Assembly (NCBI GenBank): GCA_900470195.1
Contig: UEIJ01000009.1
Location: 124,001-188,000 of the forward strand
Direction: 5' to 3'
Origin: Hyphomicrobiales bacterium
Lineage (GTDB): Bacteria > Pseudomonadota > Alphaproteobacteria > Rhizobiales > Rhizobiaceae
DNA: 64,000 nucleotides
The notes below the pieces were generated by a model, which ran no database searches, was not told the DNA's origin, and worked only from the letters and a program-made list of their open reading frames with translations. Positions 42,894 through 51,591 of this stretch are shown here, piece by piece. The position numbers and the translations under genes are program-made. The first letter of the stretch is position 1. Each line of letters opens with the position of its first letter.

Positions 42894-43319
42894 ATGAGTG
42901 AATCGTACAAGAAACCTGATTATGAGCAGGAACTGCGCCAGGCAGGCGTTCGCATCACGCGGCCGCGCCGGATCATCCTGAACATATTGACCGAGACGGA
43001 AGATCACCCCGACGCGCTGGAGATTTTTCGCCGGGCGGTCGAAATCGACAGCAGCATTTCGCTGTCCACCGTTTACCGCACGATGAAGCTTCTGGAAGAG
43101 CGCGGCGCCATTCACCGGCACGCCTTTGCCGGCGGGCCTTCGCGTTTTGAACAGGCGAGCGGCGCGCATCACGACCATATCATCGACATGGACTCCGGCG
43201 ATGTGGTGGAATTCCGCTCCGACAAGATCGAAAAGCTGCAGGAAGAAATCGCCCGGTCGCTCGGTTACGAGATCGTGCATCACCGGCTCGAACTTTATTG
43301 CAAAAAAATCCGGAACTGA
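42894..43319 (+). CDS. mur: Fur-family metal regulator, probably Mur
   Basis: 141 residues from ATG 42894 ([20 protein letters not shown]). The N-terminal winged helix has [13 protein letters not shown] and [16 protein letters not shown]; the metal site has [20 protein letters not shown], as in Fur and Mur. It lacks the haem-type features that I associate with Irr. The position next to the general stress locus matches the Brucella gene known as mur, a manganese-responsive Fur, so I use that name with caution. The upstream palindrome suggests autoregulation. Confidence 0.8.
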   Translation: MSESYKKPDYEQELRQAGVRITRPRRIILNILTETEDHPDALEIFRRAVEIDSSISLSTVYRTMKLLEERGAIHRHAFAGGPSRFEQASGAHHDHIIDMDSGDVVEFRSDKIEKLQEEIARSLGYEIVHHRLELYCKKIRN

Positions 43320-43484
43320 CGGAACCAAGTTCCCTCTTGTGCGTTTAGCGCCCATGAAGGCCGTGACCCCGCCCCCACAACGCGGCTTTCAGAGTTCGCC
43401 TCAACCTCCCCGCACGAGGCGAGCGGCGAGAATGCCGCGCTAACCGTCAAACGTTGAGCAGCTGGCGTTCCGCAAATTCAGAGC

Positions 43485-43530
43485 AAGCCGCCGTGGTTCC
43501 GCCTAAGCCGAACCATGGCGGCTTTTTTTT
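43485..43530 (+). terminator. Strong hairpin with T8 after the Fur-family gene
   Basis: AAGCCGCCGTGGTTC pairs with GAACCATGGCGGCTT (43485-43499, 43510-43524), followed by T-run 43523-43530. It is 165 bases beyond the stop. The stretch between holds no recognisable gene. Confidence 0.85.
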
Positions 43531-43546
43531 GGATGGACGCTACGCG

Positions 43547-44557
43547 TCAGGCGTCGAACTGCTCGGTCGGGATGACGAGCGAATAAACAGCCCCGGTGCC
43601 GTCGATGCGATAATCGGCATGGCCGTTGACGGAGGCGGGGACGATGCGTTGAAGCACGGCGCTGCCGAAGCGTGGATCATGCTCGAAAACCTCGGGCATC
43701 GCCGGATTGGTTTCTTCCCAGAGGAATTCCAGGCGGTCAACGCCGCTGGCCAGATGAAGGACCTTCGCCGAAATCTTCACCTGGCCATAGGGGATGGAGA
43801 GACCGCCGAAGGACGTGGCATTGACCACCAACTCGTGCAGCGCAAGGCCAACATGCAGCGCGGCACCGGGAAAAAGATAGGGGTTGTCTCCCTCGACGCT
43901 CACGCGTTCATCGCTGACGTCGATATATTTTTCGACCTGCGAATGCACGAGATCCCGAAACAATGCGCCGCGCCAGTTCGAATCGGTCACCAGATCCTGC
44001 GAATAGGACAGAGACTGAATGCGCCCGCGAAACTTCAGCAGAAAATCGTCGATGGAATCGGTGAAGCGCGCCGTCTGGCTGGCGATGCTCTGGACGATAG
44101 CCAGAAGATTTTTCGAGCGGTGGCTGACCTCGCGCAGCAGGGTTTTCAGCACCTGCTCGCGCCGCTTCAGTTCGCTGATTTCAATGGCGGTGGTAACGAG
44201 ACCCAGAATATTGCCCTCATCGTCGCGGTCGCAATCGATGTGAAATTCTATCCAGCGCAGCTTGTCGCCGTCATTGATAGCAATCTCGACATTCTGCGCT
44301 TCGCCAGTGTCGAGCGCCGCATGCTTGGCGCCGTCCAGCTTGTGCAGGGTGGAAGAGAAGATGAAATCGCAGTCGTTGCCGCCGACTTTCCACCGTTCCT
44401 GCCAGTAAATCGGGATGTTTTCTCCCCATGCATAAGCCAAATCGGGCTTCTGATAGAGCACGCAGACATTGCTGTTGCGCACCGCCCGCAACAGGGCCCG
44501 CAGGCGGGCTGCGTCGGGTTCGGTGTCCTGCACGGTGAATTTTGCGCCAGCCGTCAT
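43547..44557 (-). CDS. PAS-domain HWE/HisKA2-type sensor histidine kinase
   Basis: 336 residues. The N-terminal PAS-like domain (about 17-130, NVCVLYQKPDLAYAW ... VTTAIEISELKRRE) is followed by the phosphoacceptor region EVSHRSKNLLAIVQSIASQT with His146. The ATP-binding part has LALHELVVNATSFGGL and the FLWEE of the HWE class. It is soluble, with no membrane span. The location beside phyR makes it a likely regulator of PhyR phosphorylation. The G-boxes look degenerate, so activity as a kinase should not be assumed. Confidence 0.85.
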   Translation of the reverse strand: MTAGAKFTVQDTEPDAARLRALLRAVRNSNVCVLYQKPDLAYAWGENIPIYWQERWKVGGNDCDFIFSSTLHKLDGAKHAALDTGEAQNVEIAINDGDKLRWIEFHIDCDRDDEGNILGLVTTAIEISELKRREQVLKTLLREVSHRSKNLLAIVQSIASQTARFTDSIDDFLLKFRGRIQSLSYSQDLVTDSNWRGALFRDLVHSQVEKYIDVSDERVSVEGDNPYLFPGAALHVGLALHELVVNATSFGGLSIPYGQVKISAKVLHLASGVDRLEFLWEETNPAMPEVFEHDPRFGSAVLQRIVPASVNGHADYRIDGTGAVYSLVIPTEQFDA

Positions 44558-44568
44558 ATGTGCCCCGA

Positions 44569-44658
44569 TTATCCCGCAACCGAACCCAATTCGCCCGTCT
44601 GCAACACGACCAATTCTTCAGAAACGCTGATCGGAAACTTGCGTGCCATGGCGTCCAT
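44569..44658 (-). CDS. Possible 29-codon ORF coupled to the kinase gene
   Basis: MDAMARKFPISVSEELVVLQ followed by TGELGSVAG, ending 11 bases before the kinase start. The frame is open further upstream without a good start. The peptide looks protein-like but is unrecognised; it may be a leader peptide or the end of a decayed gene. Confidence 0.3.
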   Translation of the reverse strand: MDAMARKFPISVSEELVVLQTGELGSVAG

Positions 44659-44736
44659 TTTCTTCGACCAGTCGGCGGGTCTCGGTCGAGCATCGACCTT
44701 CCGATCCTTGAACTGTCCCGAATCCTGAAACCTGTA

Positions 44737-44763
44737 AACCGCCGCATGACTTATGCGGCGGTT
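44737..44763 (-). terminator. Perfect hairpin after the DUF1328 gene
   Basis: 11-bp arms AACCGCCGCAT / ATGCGGCGGTT with a 5-base loop; on the - strand it is followed by TTTAC. Confidence 0.7.
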
Positions 44764-44831
44764 AGCTTCACTAAGGCGTAATATAGGCTGGCGTTTCAGG
44801 AGGTCAAAAACAGCCTTCGACTTTATGCGGG

Positions 44832-44996
44832 TTATGCCTTGCGGATCGCCGACGCGATGAGCGAAATGACGAGCAAGGCAAGGAACACGAAGAACAGAAT
44901 CTGCGCTATACCAGCCGACGCACCAGCGATGCCGCCGAAACCGAGCGCACCTGCCACGAGTGCCACCACGAGAAATACAAGCGCATAATAAAGCAT
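44832..44996 (-). CDS. Small DUF1328 (YtjA-like) membrane protein
   Basis: 54 residues ([20 protein letters not shown] ... [10 protein letters not shown]), two hydrophobic helices joined by a Gly/Ala turn, a common stress-induced envelope protein of unknown role. ATG 44996 has GAGGAG eight bases upstream. GTTCC at 45049-45053 with AACT 17 bases to its left is one mismatch from a sigma-EcfG promoter on the - strand, so general-stress control is plausible. Confidence 0.85.
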   Translation of the reverse strand: MLYYALVFLVVALVAGALGFGGIAGASAGIAQILFFVFLALLVISLIASAIRKA

Positions 44997-45215
44997 TTTC
45001 GGTCTCCTCTTTATTGGATGAAGAAGAAACTCTGCTGAAGCGGTATTGGTTCCGTGCTTCCGGGAAAATTAGGGCGCTCACAACTCTAAATACTCATGAC
45101 GGGACGTAAGGCGGTGTGATCGGGCAATGGGCGAAGCACCGACGACCGAAATCCCGAAAGGTATGCGCCTTCCGGGATTTTGCGGTTCTTATGCAGTACT
45201 TCACTTCCCCTGCCG

Positions 45216-46010
45216 CTAGGCTGCGACCTGCGAGGCTTCCTCGAAGAAGAGTGCCTGGCTGATCAGCGCTTTCACCATATCCGGGTTGAAGGGCTTGGTG
45301 ACGAGGAAGGTAGGCTCGGGGCGTTCGCCCGTCAGCAGCCGTTCCGGGAAAGCGGTGATGAAAATGACGGGGATCGCATCGTTCTGCAGGATTTCATTCA
45401 CCGCATCGATGCCGGAGCTGCCATCGGCAAGCTGGATGTCGGCCAGCACCATGCGCGGCTTTTCCTGTTTGTAGAGGGCAACCGCCTCGTCCTTCGTGCG
45501 CGCAATGCCCACGACCTCATGGCCGAGGCTTTCCACCATCTGCTCAATATCCATCGCGATCAGCGGCTCATCCTCGATAATCATGATGCGCGTCGCCACC
45601 TGGCGCGAGATTTCGGTCGAGGCGACCGAGAGCACGCGGCTCAGTTCGGCGTCGTCCAGTTCGAGAATTTCGGCGGCTTCCTTGTCGGAAAAGCCTTCCA
45701 CCGCGACAAGCAGGAATGCCTGACGCGGGAGAGGTGCGATATGGGCGAGATTTCTCGCCGCCCGCTGCTCCCATGCAAATTCCGACGCCGGTTCCGGCAC
45801 GCGGACGGAGGCCGTCTTGTACAGGTTGCAAAAAAGGCGATAGAGGCCGATCCGGTCGGACGAACCCTCCGGGAATATGCTCACATCGGCGATCAATGCT
45901 TCAAGAGCTGCCGCGACATAGGCATCGCCCGAAGCCTGGGAGCCTGTAAGAGCGCGGGAAAAACGACGGAGATAGGGAAGATGCGGCGCGATACGCGTCG
46001 ATAACGTCAT
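45216..46010 (-). CDS. phyR: General stress response regulator PhyR
   Basis: 264 residues from ATG 46010 (MTLSTRIAPHLPYLRRFSRA). The N-terminal half imitates an ECF sigma factor (regions 2 and 4); the C-terminal half is a receiver domain, RIMIIEDEPLIAMDIEQMVE, with phospho-acceptor Asp191 in VLADIQLADGSSG and Lys in VTKPFNPD. When phosphorylated it captures NepR and frees the sigma factor EcfG. It is divergent from nepR-ecfG, with a sigma-EcfG promoter upstream (46117-46141). Confidence 0.96.
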   Translation of the reverse strand: MTLSTRIAPHLPYLRRFSRALTGSQASGDAYVAAALEALIADVSIFPEGSSDRIGLYRLFCNLYKTASVRVPEPASEFAWEQRAARNLAHIAPLPRQAFLLVAVEGFSDKEAAEILELDDAELSRVLSVASTEISRQVATRIMIIEDEPLIAMDIEQMVESLGHEVVGIARTKDEAVALYKQEKPRMVLADIQLADGSSGIDAVNEILQNDAIPVIFITAFPERLLTGERPEPTFLVTKPFNPDMVKALISQALFFEEASQVAA

Positions 46011-46016
46011 GGTAAT

Positions 46017-46042
46017 GGAACTCCTCAACTGCCGCTTTCGTT
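46017..46042 (+). promoter_or_regulatory. Sigma-EcfG-type promoter, + strand
   Basis: GGAAC (46017-46021), 17-base spacer, CGTT (46039-46042). It matches the alphaproteobacterial general-stress consensus and points to nepR-ecfG, about 200 bases away. Confidence 0.6.
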
Positions 46043-46116
46043 CATTGAATGCACATTGGCGGACAAGTTTTGACCCTCTCCCGCCTATGCTTTGAGCGCA
46101 GCATTATGTTACCTTA

Positions 46117-46141
46117 AACGGGGCGTTTTGAAAAAAGTTCC
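46117..46141 (-). promoter_or_regulatory. Sigma-EcfG-type promoter for phyR, - strand
   Basis: On the - strand GGAAC (46141-46137), 16-base spacer, CGTT (46120-46117). About 107 bases before the phyR start, implying positive feedback. Confidence 0.7.
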
Positions 46142-46246
46142 GTGAGCGGGAGATATATTCGGAACTTTTCAGAAGCCTGCGCATTTCCCGGACAAGCAGG
46201 GGCTTAGATTAATAGGGTAGGGCAATCAGCCCGGAATGATCAAGAT

Positions 46247-46474
46247 ATGGCAGAAAAAGAAAACCTTCACATGAACGGAGCCGGGGTTCGGTCGTCCCGC
46301 CGCGTTCAGAAGGATATATTAGGACCAAATTGTGAAGTCGGATTGAAACTAAAGGCGCTGTACACCTCGATACAGGATGAGATGATCCCGGACCGCTTCC
46401 TCGATCTTCTCGAAAAACTCGATCAGGCTGAACAGGAGAGTATGCGTGAACACAGCACCCGGTCCGTCGGTTGA
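46247..46474 (+). CDS. nepR: Anti-sigma factor NepR
   Basis: 75 residues. The family core is LKLKALYTSIQDEMIPDRFL and DLLEKLDQAE, the two helices that clamp EcfG and are displaced by the sigma-like half of PhyR. ATG 46247 is taken; ATG 46271 is an alternative, and neither has a strong ribosome site. It overlaps the ecfG start by 29 bases, which ties the dose of anti-sigma to sigma. Confidence 0.93.
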   Translation: MAEKENLHMNGAGVRSSRRVQKDILGPNCEVGLKLKALYTSIQDEMIPDRFLDLLEKLDQAEQESMREHSTRSVG

Positions 46475-47018
46475 GAGTAATGCACAATTCAAGCGAGAGC
46501 TCTTGTCATCGCTGCCGAGCCTGCGCGCCTTTGCGGTGTCGCTGATCGGCCAGCACGACAAGGCGGACGATCTCGTTCAAGATACGATCATGAAAGCCTG
46601 GGCCAAACAGGAGTCCTTCGAGATGGGGACCAATATGAAAGCCTGGCTCTTCACGATCCTGCGCAATGAATTCTACACGCAAATGCGCAAGCGCGGCCGC
46701 GAGGTGCAGGACACGGACGGCGTGTTCAGCGAACAGCTTGCCGTGCATCCTTCGCAATATGGCACGCTCGACCTGCAGGATTTTCGCGCGGCGCTTGAGC
46801 AGCTGCCCGACGATCAGCGCGAAGCGATCATTTTGATCGGCGCTTCGGGCTTTGCCTATGAGGAAGCTGCCGAGATCTGCGGTTGTGCCGTCGGAACGAT
46901 CAAGAGCCGTGTAAGCCGCGCGCGCACCCGCTTGCAGGAAATCCTGAAGATCGAAGGCGAAAGCGATTACGGCCCCGATGCGGATTCGTCGCGGGCGACC
47001 TTGAGAAGCTTCGCATGA
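46446..47018 (+). CDS. rpoE1: General stress ECF sigma factor EcfG (RpoE1)
   Basis: 190 residues from GTG 46446, with AGGAG about seven bases upstream, inside the end of nepR. Region 2 has AFAVSLIGQHDKADDLVQDT and AWLFTILRNEFYTQMRKRGR; region 4 has ALEQLPDDQREAIILIGASG and CAVGTIKSRVSRARTRLQEI. Both are typical of the EcfG group. It directs the general stress regulon through GGAAC-N16/17-CGTT promoters, several of which are seen in this window. Confidence 0.95.
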   Translation: MNTAPGPSVESNAQFKRELLSSLPSLRAFAVSLIGQHDKADDLVQDTIMKAWAKQESFEMGTNMKAWLFTILRNEFYTQMRKRGREVQDTDGVFSEQLAVHPSQYGTLDLQDFRAALEQLPDDQREAIILIGASGFAYEEAAEICGCAVGTIKSRVSRARTRLQEILKIEGESDYGPDADSSRATLRSFA

Positions 47019-47189
47019 TGCATCACGGATCTCCCCTTCCGGCGGGCGGGGGAGAACCTGTGTTGCCAAAACCCCAAACCTTTGCCAGTTTTTGCTCCCA
47101 GCGATTGCTTTTTATATCCAGTCACTTGTAGGTTAGTGATTGCTGATATTTCGTGTCGGCAAAGTGATCGTTGTTTGTAGGTTGCGTCC

Positions 47190-48596
47190 TTGCCTTCAGC
47201 CTTGTTGCAAAAACGGCTTCAATCGTCATCGAAGCCGGTTGCGGTTATCGTGTCGCTTGGCCTCGTGCTGCTGTCGGCAATCATGACATTGTTCTTATCG
47301 TCCGGGGTCAACCATCAGGTGATCGATATTTCGCGCAACTATGCCCTGCGCCAGCAGGTCGACAAGGTTGCGCGCCTTGCCAGCAATATAGAGATGAGCC
47401 GCCGCGGCTATCTTCTGACGCTCGACGAGACCTACCTCGATCTTTATCGCAATACGATCCTGAGCGTTGACAAGACGCTTGCCGATCTTGAAGCCCTGAC
47501 GGATCAGAACCCGCAGCAGGATGCGCGGGTCCGGCAGATTCGTGCGCTGGTCGAACGTGAGCAGGAAGATGTGCGCGAGACGGTCGGCCTCGCCCAGTCG
47601 GGCGATGTGACGGCAGCGGTCGAAAAAGTGCGCGGCGATGAGGGCAAGGTGCTGATGGACCAGCTTGCCAGCACGGTAACGCAGTTCATAGACGCGGAAG
47701 AACAGCAGCTTCTCGAACGCAACAAGCGGATCAACCGCATGCGCTACTGGATGACGGCAACCTCCATCGTGGCGCTGGCATCCGCCGCCACGCTGGCGCT
47801 TTTGCTGTTCAGCCGCGTGCAGCGTTATGCGCGCTCCATGTTCGAGGGGCAGACCGCGCTGCGTTCCGAAAAGCAATTGCTGGAACAGCGCGTGAAGGAA
47901 CGGACCGCCGAGCTGGAAGAGGAACGCCGCATTGCCGAGCGCGAGCGCCAGCGGGTCGAGCTTTTGCTGCAGGATACCAACCATCGCATCGGCAATTCGC
48001 TGGCAACGGTTTCATCCCTGCTTGGCCTCCAGATGCGGCAGACGCGCAGCGAGGATGCCCGCGCCGCCCTTGCCGCCGCCCGCGATCGCGTCCAGACCGT
48101 GTCGACGGCGCATCGGCGTCTGCGTCTGGGCGAGGACATGGAATCGGCCCGTGTCGATGATTTTCTGGGAAGCGTCATCGACGATATACGCAGCGCCATC
48201 GGGCAGGACCGAAAGATCGAGTTCACCACCGATCTGGCGCCGCTCGACCTGAAAGCCCGCGATGTGACGACGATCGGCATCATTCTGGGCGAGCTTGTCA
48301 CCAATGCCATCAAACATGCCTTCAAGGGACGCGCGGAAGGCCATATCCGCATCAGCCTGAAGCCGGGCGAGGACGCTGTTCCAGTGCTGGTTGTGGAAGA
48401 TGACGGCGTTGGCCTGGACGCGGATCATCATAAGTCCGGCGAAAAGAATGGTCTCGGGACGCTCGTCATCGAACAGCTTTGCATGCAGTTCGGTGAAAAG
48501 CCGGTTTACTGCAAGACCGATAATGGTGTGGGGACAAAGGTGATCGTTCGGCTGTCGTCACTCCTCGAATGCTCCGACAAGGCAGCCGGAAAATAG
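47190..48596 (+). CDS. CHASE3-domain HWE/HisKA2 sensor kinase of the general stress locus
   Basis: 468 residues. Membrane segment near 17-36, a periplasmic CHASE3 domain (RLASNIEMSRRGYLLTLDET), a second span near 188-207, a coiled coil, then DTNHRIGNSLATVSSLLGLQ with His265 and the ATP-binding region ILGELVTNAIKHAFKG, VVEDDGVGL and NGLGTLVIEQLC. This is the architecture of a PhyK-type kinase that feeds phosphate to PhyR. The start is uncertain: TTG 47190 is used because no ATG or GTG fits the span; nearby TTG codons at 47202 and 47205 are possible. Confidence 0.9.
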   Translation: MPSALLQKRLQSSSKPVAVIVSLGLVLLSAIMTLFLSSGVNHQVIDISRNYALRQQVDKVARLASNIEMSRRGYLLTLDETYLDLYRNTILSVDKTLADLEALTDQNPQQDARVRQIRALVEREQEDVRETVGLAQSGDVTAAVEKVRGDEGKVLMDQLASTVTQFIDAEEQQLLERNKRINRMRYWMTATSIVALASAATLALLLFSRVQRYARSMFEGQTALRSEKQLLEQRVKERTAELEEERRIAERERQRVELLLQDTNHRIGNSLATVSSLLGLQMRQTRSEDARAALAAARDRVQTVSTAHRRLRLGEDMESARVDDFLGSVIDDIRSAIGQDRKIEFTTDLAPLDLKARDVTTIGIILGELVTNAIKHAFKGRAEGHIRISLKPGEDAVPVLVVEDDGVGLDADHHKSGEKNGLGTLVIEQLCMQFGEKPVYCKTDNGVGTKVIVRLSSLLECSDKAAGK

Positions 48597-49046
48597 GCGC
48601 ATTGGCTTCCAAAAGCGGGAACCGCTCTGAGCGCCGGGTATAGACCGATGTCGAATGGCACGGCATTTTGTCCCTGCCTGAGCGGCAAAGCGATTTTCAA
48701 CTTTGATCTGAGATTCAGCACTTTCGCGACAAAGGCCATGTCAGCTTTCGCGCCCCAGCCTGTCGTCCGTTTCAGGATGCAACGACGCAAAAATGGGCTT
48801 TGCAGGATAGTGGTGAGCCCGAATCTTCCAGATAAGAGATTCTGGGAGTTCTTGCGGCAGAAGAATTGATTGACGAGGTAGCTCTGGCCCATTATGTGCT
48901 GTGACCAAGGTTCCGGCACCTGCCGCCTGCGACGCAAGTCACGGTGAAGCCCGGATCGATGTGACAACTCACTCTCGAAGCATTTCGCGCGGTGGGCAAT
49001 GCAGGCCCCCATTCCACCTTGAAATGCCTCACAAGAGGAGTGAGCG
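48597..49046. other. 450-base gap before the MATE gene
   Basis: No recognisable gene. A - strand frame through about 48600-48900 reads VNQFFCRKNSQNLLSGRFGL and FVAKVLNLRSKLKIALPLRQ but I cannot assign it; it may be the scar of an insertion event. A good ribosome site (AAGAGGAG, 49033-49040) for the next gene closes the gap. Confidence 0.4.
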
Positions 49047-50450
49047 ATGTCTACGCGGCACGCTGCCCAAGAGGTTAACCCATTTCTGACCGCCCCTATC
49101 GGGCGGCTGTTTGTGTCCAATGCCTTTCCCATGGCTGTGGTCATGTCGATGGGCGGAGTTCTTAACATTGTCGACGGGATTTTCGTCGGCCACTTCATCG
49201 GGTCCGACGCGCTCGCGGCGGTGAGCCTGGCCTTTCCGGTGGCCATGGTGCTGTCCGCGCTAACAACCCTGGTGGGCGGCGGCATGTCTAGCCCTATGGC
49301 CCGATATCTAGGTGCCGGAGATCGCACGTCTGCCGGACGCGTGTTTGCCGGGGCGCACGGGCTGGCGCTGGCGATTTCGATTGGCCTTGCTGCGCTATGG
49401 GCGGTGCTCGGCACGGCGCTCATCGATTTTATGGCCGCAGGCAATCCTAAAGTCGGCGGATTGGCTCAGGATTATCTACGGATCATAATTCTTGGCGCGC
49501 CAGCGCAACTGATGCTCGGCGTTCATGCCGATGCCCTGCGCAATGAGGGGCGGGCAGGTATGATTGCCGTCCTGGCTGTGTTGGTCAACCTGCTCAATAT
49601 GGGTGCGAACTGGTGTGGGATCGTGATGCTTGACCTTGGAATTTCAGGGTCGGCGCTTGGTACGGTTGCAGCCCAAGCCTTTGGATTGATGCTGTTGGTA
49701 GGGGTGAGAAGGCGCGGCAAGGGGCTGCTTCAGCTGTCTGTTCTAAGTTCGCAGAACTGGCTAGGGGCGTGGTCAGAGATCGTTCGGCTGGGCCTGCCGC
49801 TGTGCCTAAGTTTCATCGGTATTGCCGTGGTCGCTAGCATCGTGATCCTGTCCTTGCGGTTTTCTGCCGATCCCGGGAAATATGATGCCCTGGTAGCCGC
49901 TTATGGCGTGGTGACGCGACTTCTAAGTTTCGCCTTTCTACCGCAGATGGCGATTGCGCTCGCGGCGCAGAGCATCGCCGGTAACAACGCCGGCGGGGGA
50001 CTGCATGATAGAGCGAGAGCGGCATTGTGGTTGGCGATGGGAACAGCTTTCCTCTGGTGTCTGGCGGTTGTGCTGATCGGGATATCTGGGGGAGCCATCC
50101 TCGGCAGTTTGTTCAGTGACGACCCTACCGTGATCGAAGCCGTTGCGGAGATATTGCGGCCAATGATGCTGCTTTACGCGGCATCAGGCCCGGTGCTTGT
50201 CCTGGCGTTATATTTTCAGGCTCTTGGTCAACCGGGTCAGACGGCGGCGCTAACTTTGGTAAAGCCTTGGCTTTTGATGCCCACGCTCATATTGGCGCTT
50301 TCTGTCGGCTACGGTGTGTCTGGCATTTGGCTGGCCTTTCCCATGGCGGACGCGATCATTGTTATGCTCGCCGTGATGATTGGGCGCAGCGCCCTGCACA
50401 GCGCAGGCGCGCCGGCCGTCAATGCGGGGGGAATACATGAAGATCAATGA
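49047..50450 (+). CDS. MATE family multidrug efflux transporter
   Basis: 467 residues with about twelve membrane segments. The conserved start of each half is seen: FPMAVVMSMGGVLNIVDGIF, VGHFIGSDALAAVSLAFPVA, and later YGVVTRLLSFAFLPQMAIAL. MATE pumps exchange drugs or cations for Na+ or H+. The stop overlaps the start of the following gene by 14 bases. Codon choice and the mosaic flanks differ from the neighbours, and the pair separates the stress kinase from other stress genes, so I suspect insertion. Confidence 0.9.
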   Translation: MSTRHAAQEVNPFLTAPIGRLFVSNAFPMAVVMSMGGVLNIVDGIFVGHFIGSDALAAVSLAFPVAMVLSALTTLVGGGMSSPMARYLGAGDRTSAGRVFAGAHGLALAISIGLAALWAVLGTALIDFMAAGNPKVGGLAQDYLRIIILGAPAQLMLGVHADALRNEGRAGMIAVLAVLVNLLNMGANWCGIVMLDLGISGSALGTVAAQAFGLMLLVGVRRRGKGLLQLSVLSSQNWLGAWSEIVRLGLPLCLSFIGIAVVASIVILSLRFSADPGKYDALVAAYGVVTRLLSFAFLPQMAIALAAQSIAGNNAGGGLHDRARAALWLAMGTAFLWCLAVVLIGISGGAILGSLFSDDPTVIEAVAEILRPMMLLYAASGPVLVLALYFQALGQPGQTAALTLVKPWLLMPTLILALSVGYGVSGIWLAFPMADAIIVMLAVMIGRSALHSAGAPAVNAGGIHEDQ

Positions 50451-50868
50451 TGCAAAAGCGCAAGCCAAAACCTTGCGCGCTGCCCTTCAGGCGAAGGGAA
50501 CTGCGATCAGCCATGCACAGGCGTTGGAACTGATAGCCAGGCAACACGGGGCAAGGGACTGGAACACGTTCCATGCCCGGCTGGCTCTGTGCAACGCCCC
50601 GCCAGAACTTGCACTAAACGATCGGGTGCGTGGCCTCTACCTTGGTCAGCCTTTCACCGGGCAGATAATCGGCCTTTCCGGCCCGGCTAACCATCGGGAG
50701 ATTTCCATCCGCTTCGATACGCCAGTTGATGTGGTCCGGTTCGAGAGCTTCTCGAACTGGCGCCGCCAGATCAAAGGCACGATCAACGAACATGGCCGCT
50801 CACATCGCCATACCTCAGATGGTGAACCTCAGTTGATTGTTGAACCGGAGAAAGGCCACCCCTCCTGA
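50437..50868 (+). CDS. Small glyoxalase-superfamily-like protein
   Basis: 143 residues. The N-terminal part KINDAKAQAKTLRAALQAKG, SHAQALELIARQHGARDWNT is the conserved helical motif of proteins annotated as glyoxalase superfamily (Glyoxalase_8 type); the rest (FTGQIIGLSGPANHREISIR) is a small beta domain. No metal-ligand pattern of a true glyoxalase is visible, so enzymatic activity is doubtful. It overlaps the MATE gene and must be co-transcribed with it. Confidence 0.7.
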   Translation: MKINDAKAQAKTLRAALQAKGTAISHAQALELIARQHGARDWNTFHARLALCNAPPELALNDRVRGLYLGQPFTGQIIGLSGPANHREISIRFDTPVDVVRFESFSNWRRQIKGTINEHGRSHRHTSDGEPQLIVEPEKGHPS

Positions 50869-51142
50869 ACTTCCGAACTGTTGCACAAATTCGAGTTTTT
50901 GAGTGGACCAGAAGTTTCCGTCCCAGCTACAGGTGCAAAAGTCGTCCTACCCGAGCGACCTTTGCGATGCAGGATAGCCGCTTACCTTCTGCAAGCCCGG
51001 AAGTCGCCTGACGGTTTCCCACCCCATATCCGATATATGCAGATCGGTATTGCAATGACCGTCTTTGGCGCCAGACGGCGCTCAGAAGGCCCAATATCGT
51101 GGCATTCGATACCGGCATTTTCGTGAAATGGGATGAAGCGGT
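50869..51142. other. Gap after the MATE pair
   Basis: 274 bases with no supported gene. CTGTTGCACAAATTCG near 50877-50893 is reminiscent of insertion-sequence ends, but no matching end or transposase is seen. Confidence 0.35.
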
Positions 51143-51583
51143 TCAGCTTCGCGGCGGGCGCTTTTTCTTGTCCGAAAGCAGCGAGACCAGAGCGATGCCG
51201 GCAAGCGGCAGCGCGGCGGCCAGTATCGGGCGTTTCAGGATGGCGGGGACGGTTGCGATTGCTGCCGTTGCCATCATGGCCGTCTTGTCAGCCTCCATTT
51301 TCTGCTTGCGTTTTTTCTCCTCGGACGCAGCCTGAATCTTCATGATCGCGAGGATAAGAAGCGCCACGATCAGCGACAATGCCGCAAGAATGAGAGCTGC
51401 CAGCGGACCGCCATAGCTCTGCGCGAGCGCCAGAAAAGCGGCGACGCAGAGAAAGGTGACCGCAATGATGAAGAAGATCGCGATGGCCGCTCCAAATATC
51501 GCGGCGCGTTTCGTCCGGCCTGCCACGAACTTCAGTTCCTCGCCTGCCATTGCAGACAACAGGGGCATGAGAGCTTTCAGCAT
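51143..51583 (-). CDS. Phage-holin-like (Holin-X/DUF1469-type) membrane protein
   Basis: 146 residues. Two central hydrophobic segments (AAIFGAAIAIFFIIAVTFLC and GPLAALILAALSLIVALLIL), an amphipathic basic stretch, a third segment (ILAAALPLAGIALVSLL) and a Lys/Arg tail. Annotation pipelines call this family phage holin, but in alphaproteobacteria it occurs beside DUF883-like stress proteins, as here. It starts eight bases after the stop of the next gene upstream, so the two form an operon. Confidence 0.75.
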   Translation of the reverse strand: MLKALMPLLSAMAGEELKFVAGRTKRAAIFGAAIAIFFIIAVTFLCVAAFLALAQSYGGPLAALILAALSLIVALLILAIMKIQAASEEKKRKQKMEADKTAMMATAAIATVPAILKRPILAAALPLAGIALVSLLSDKKKRPPRS

Positions 51584-51591
51584 GGTCCGCC

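Noticed and set aside
41144-42900. Integration site formed by a repeat of the tRNA-Glu 3' end
   Set aside because: I looked for a second copy of GGTTCGATTCCCCTTGGG downstream and found none in the window.
42894-43319. Irr (haem-responsive Fur-type regulator)
   Set aside because: The metal-site region is Fur/Mur-like, and the neighbourhood fits mur; I see no haem-regulatory motif.
48597-49046. Transposase remnant
   Set aside because: The - strand frame there could be one, but I recognise no transposase motif and no terminal inverted repeats.
51143-51583. Prophage lysis gene
   Set aside because: The holin label is a family name; no endolysin or phage structural gene is near, and its neighbours are stress proteins.
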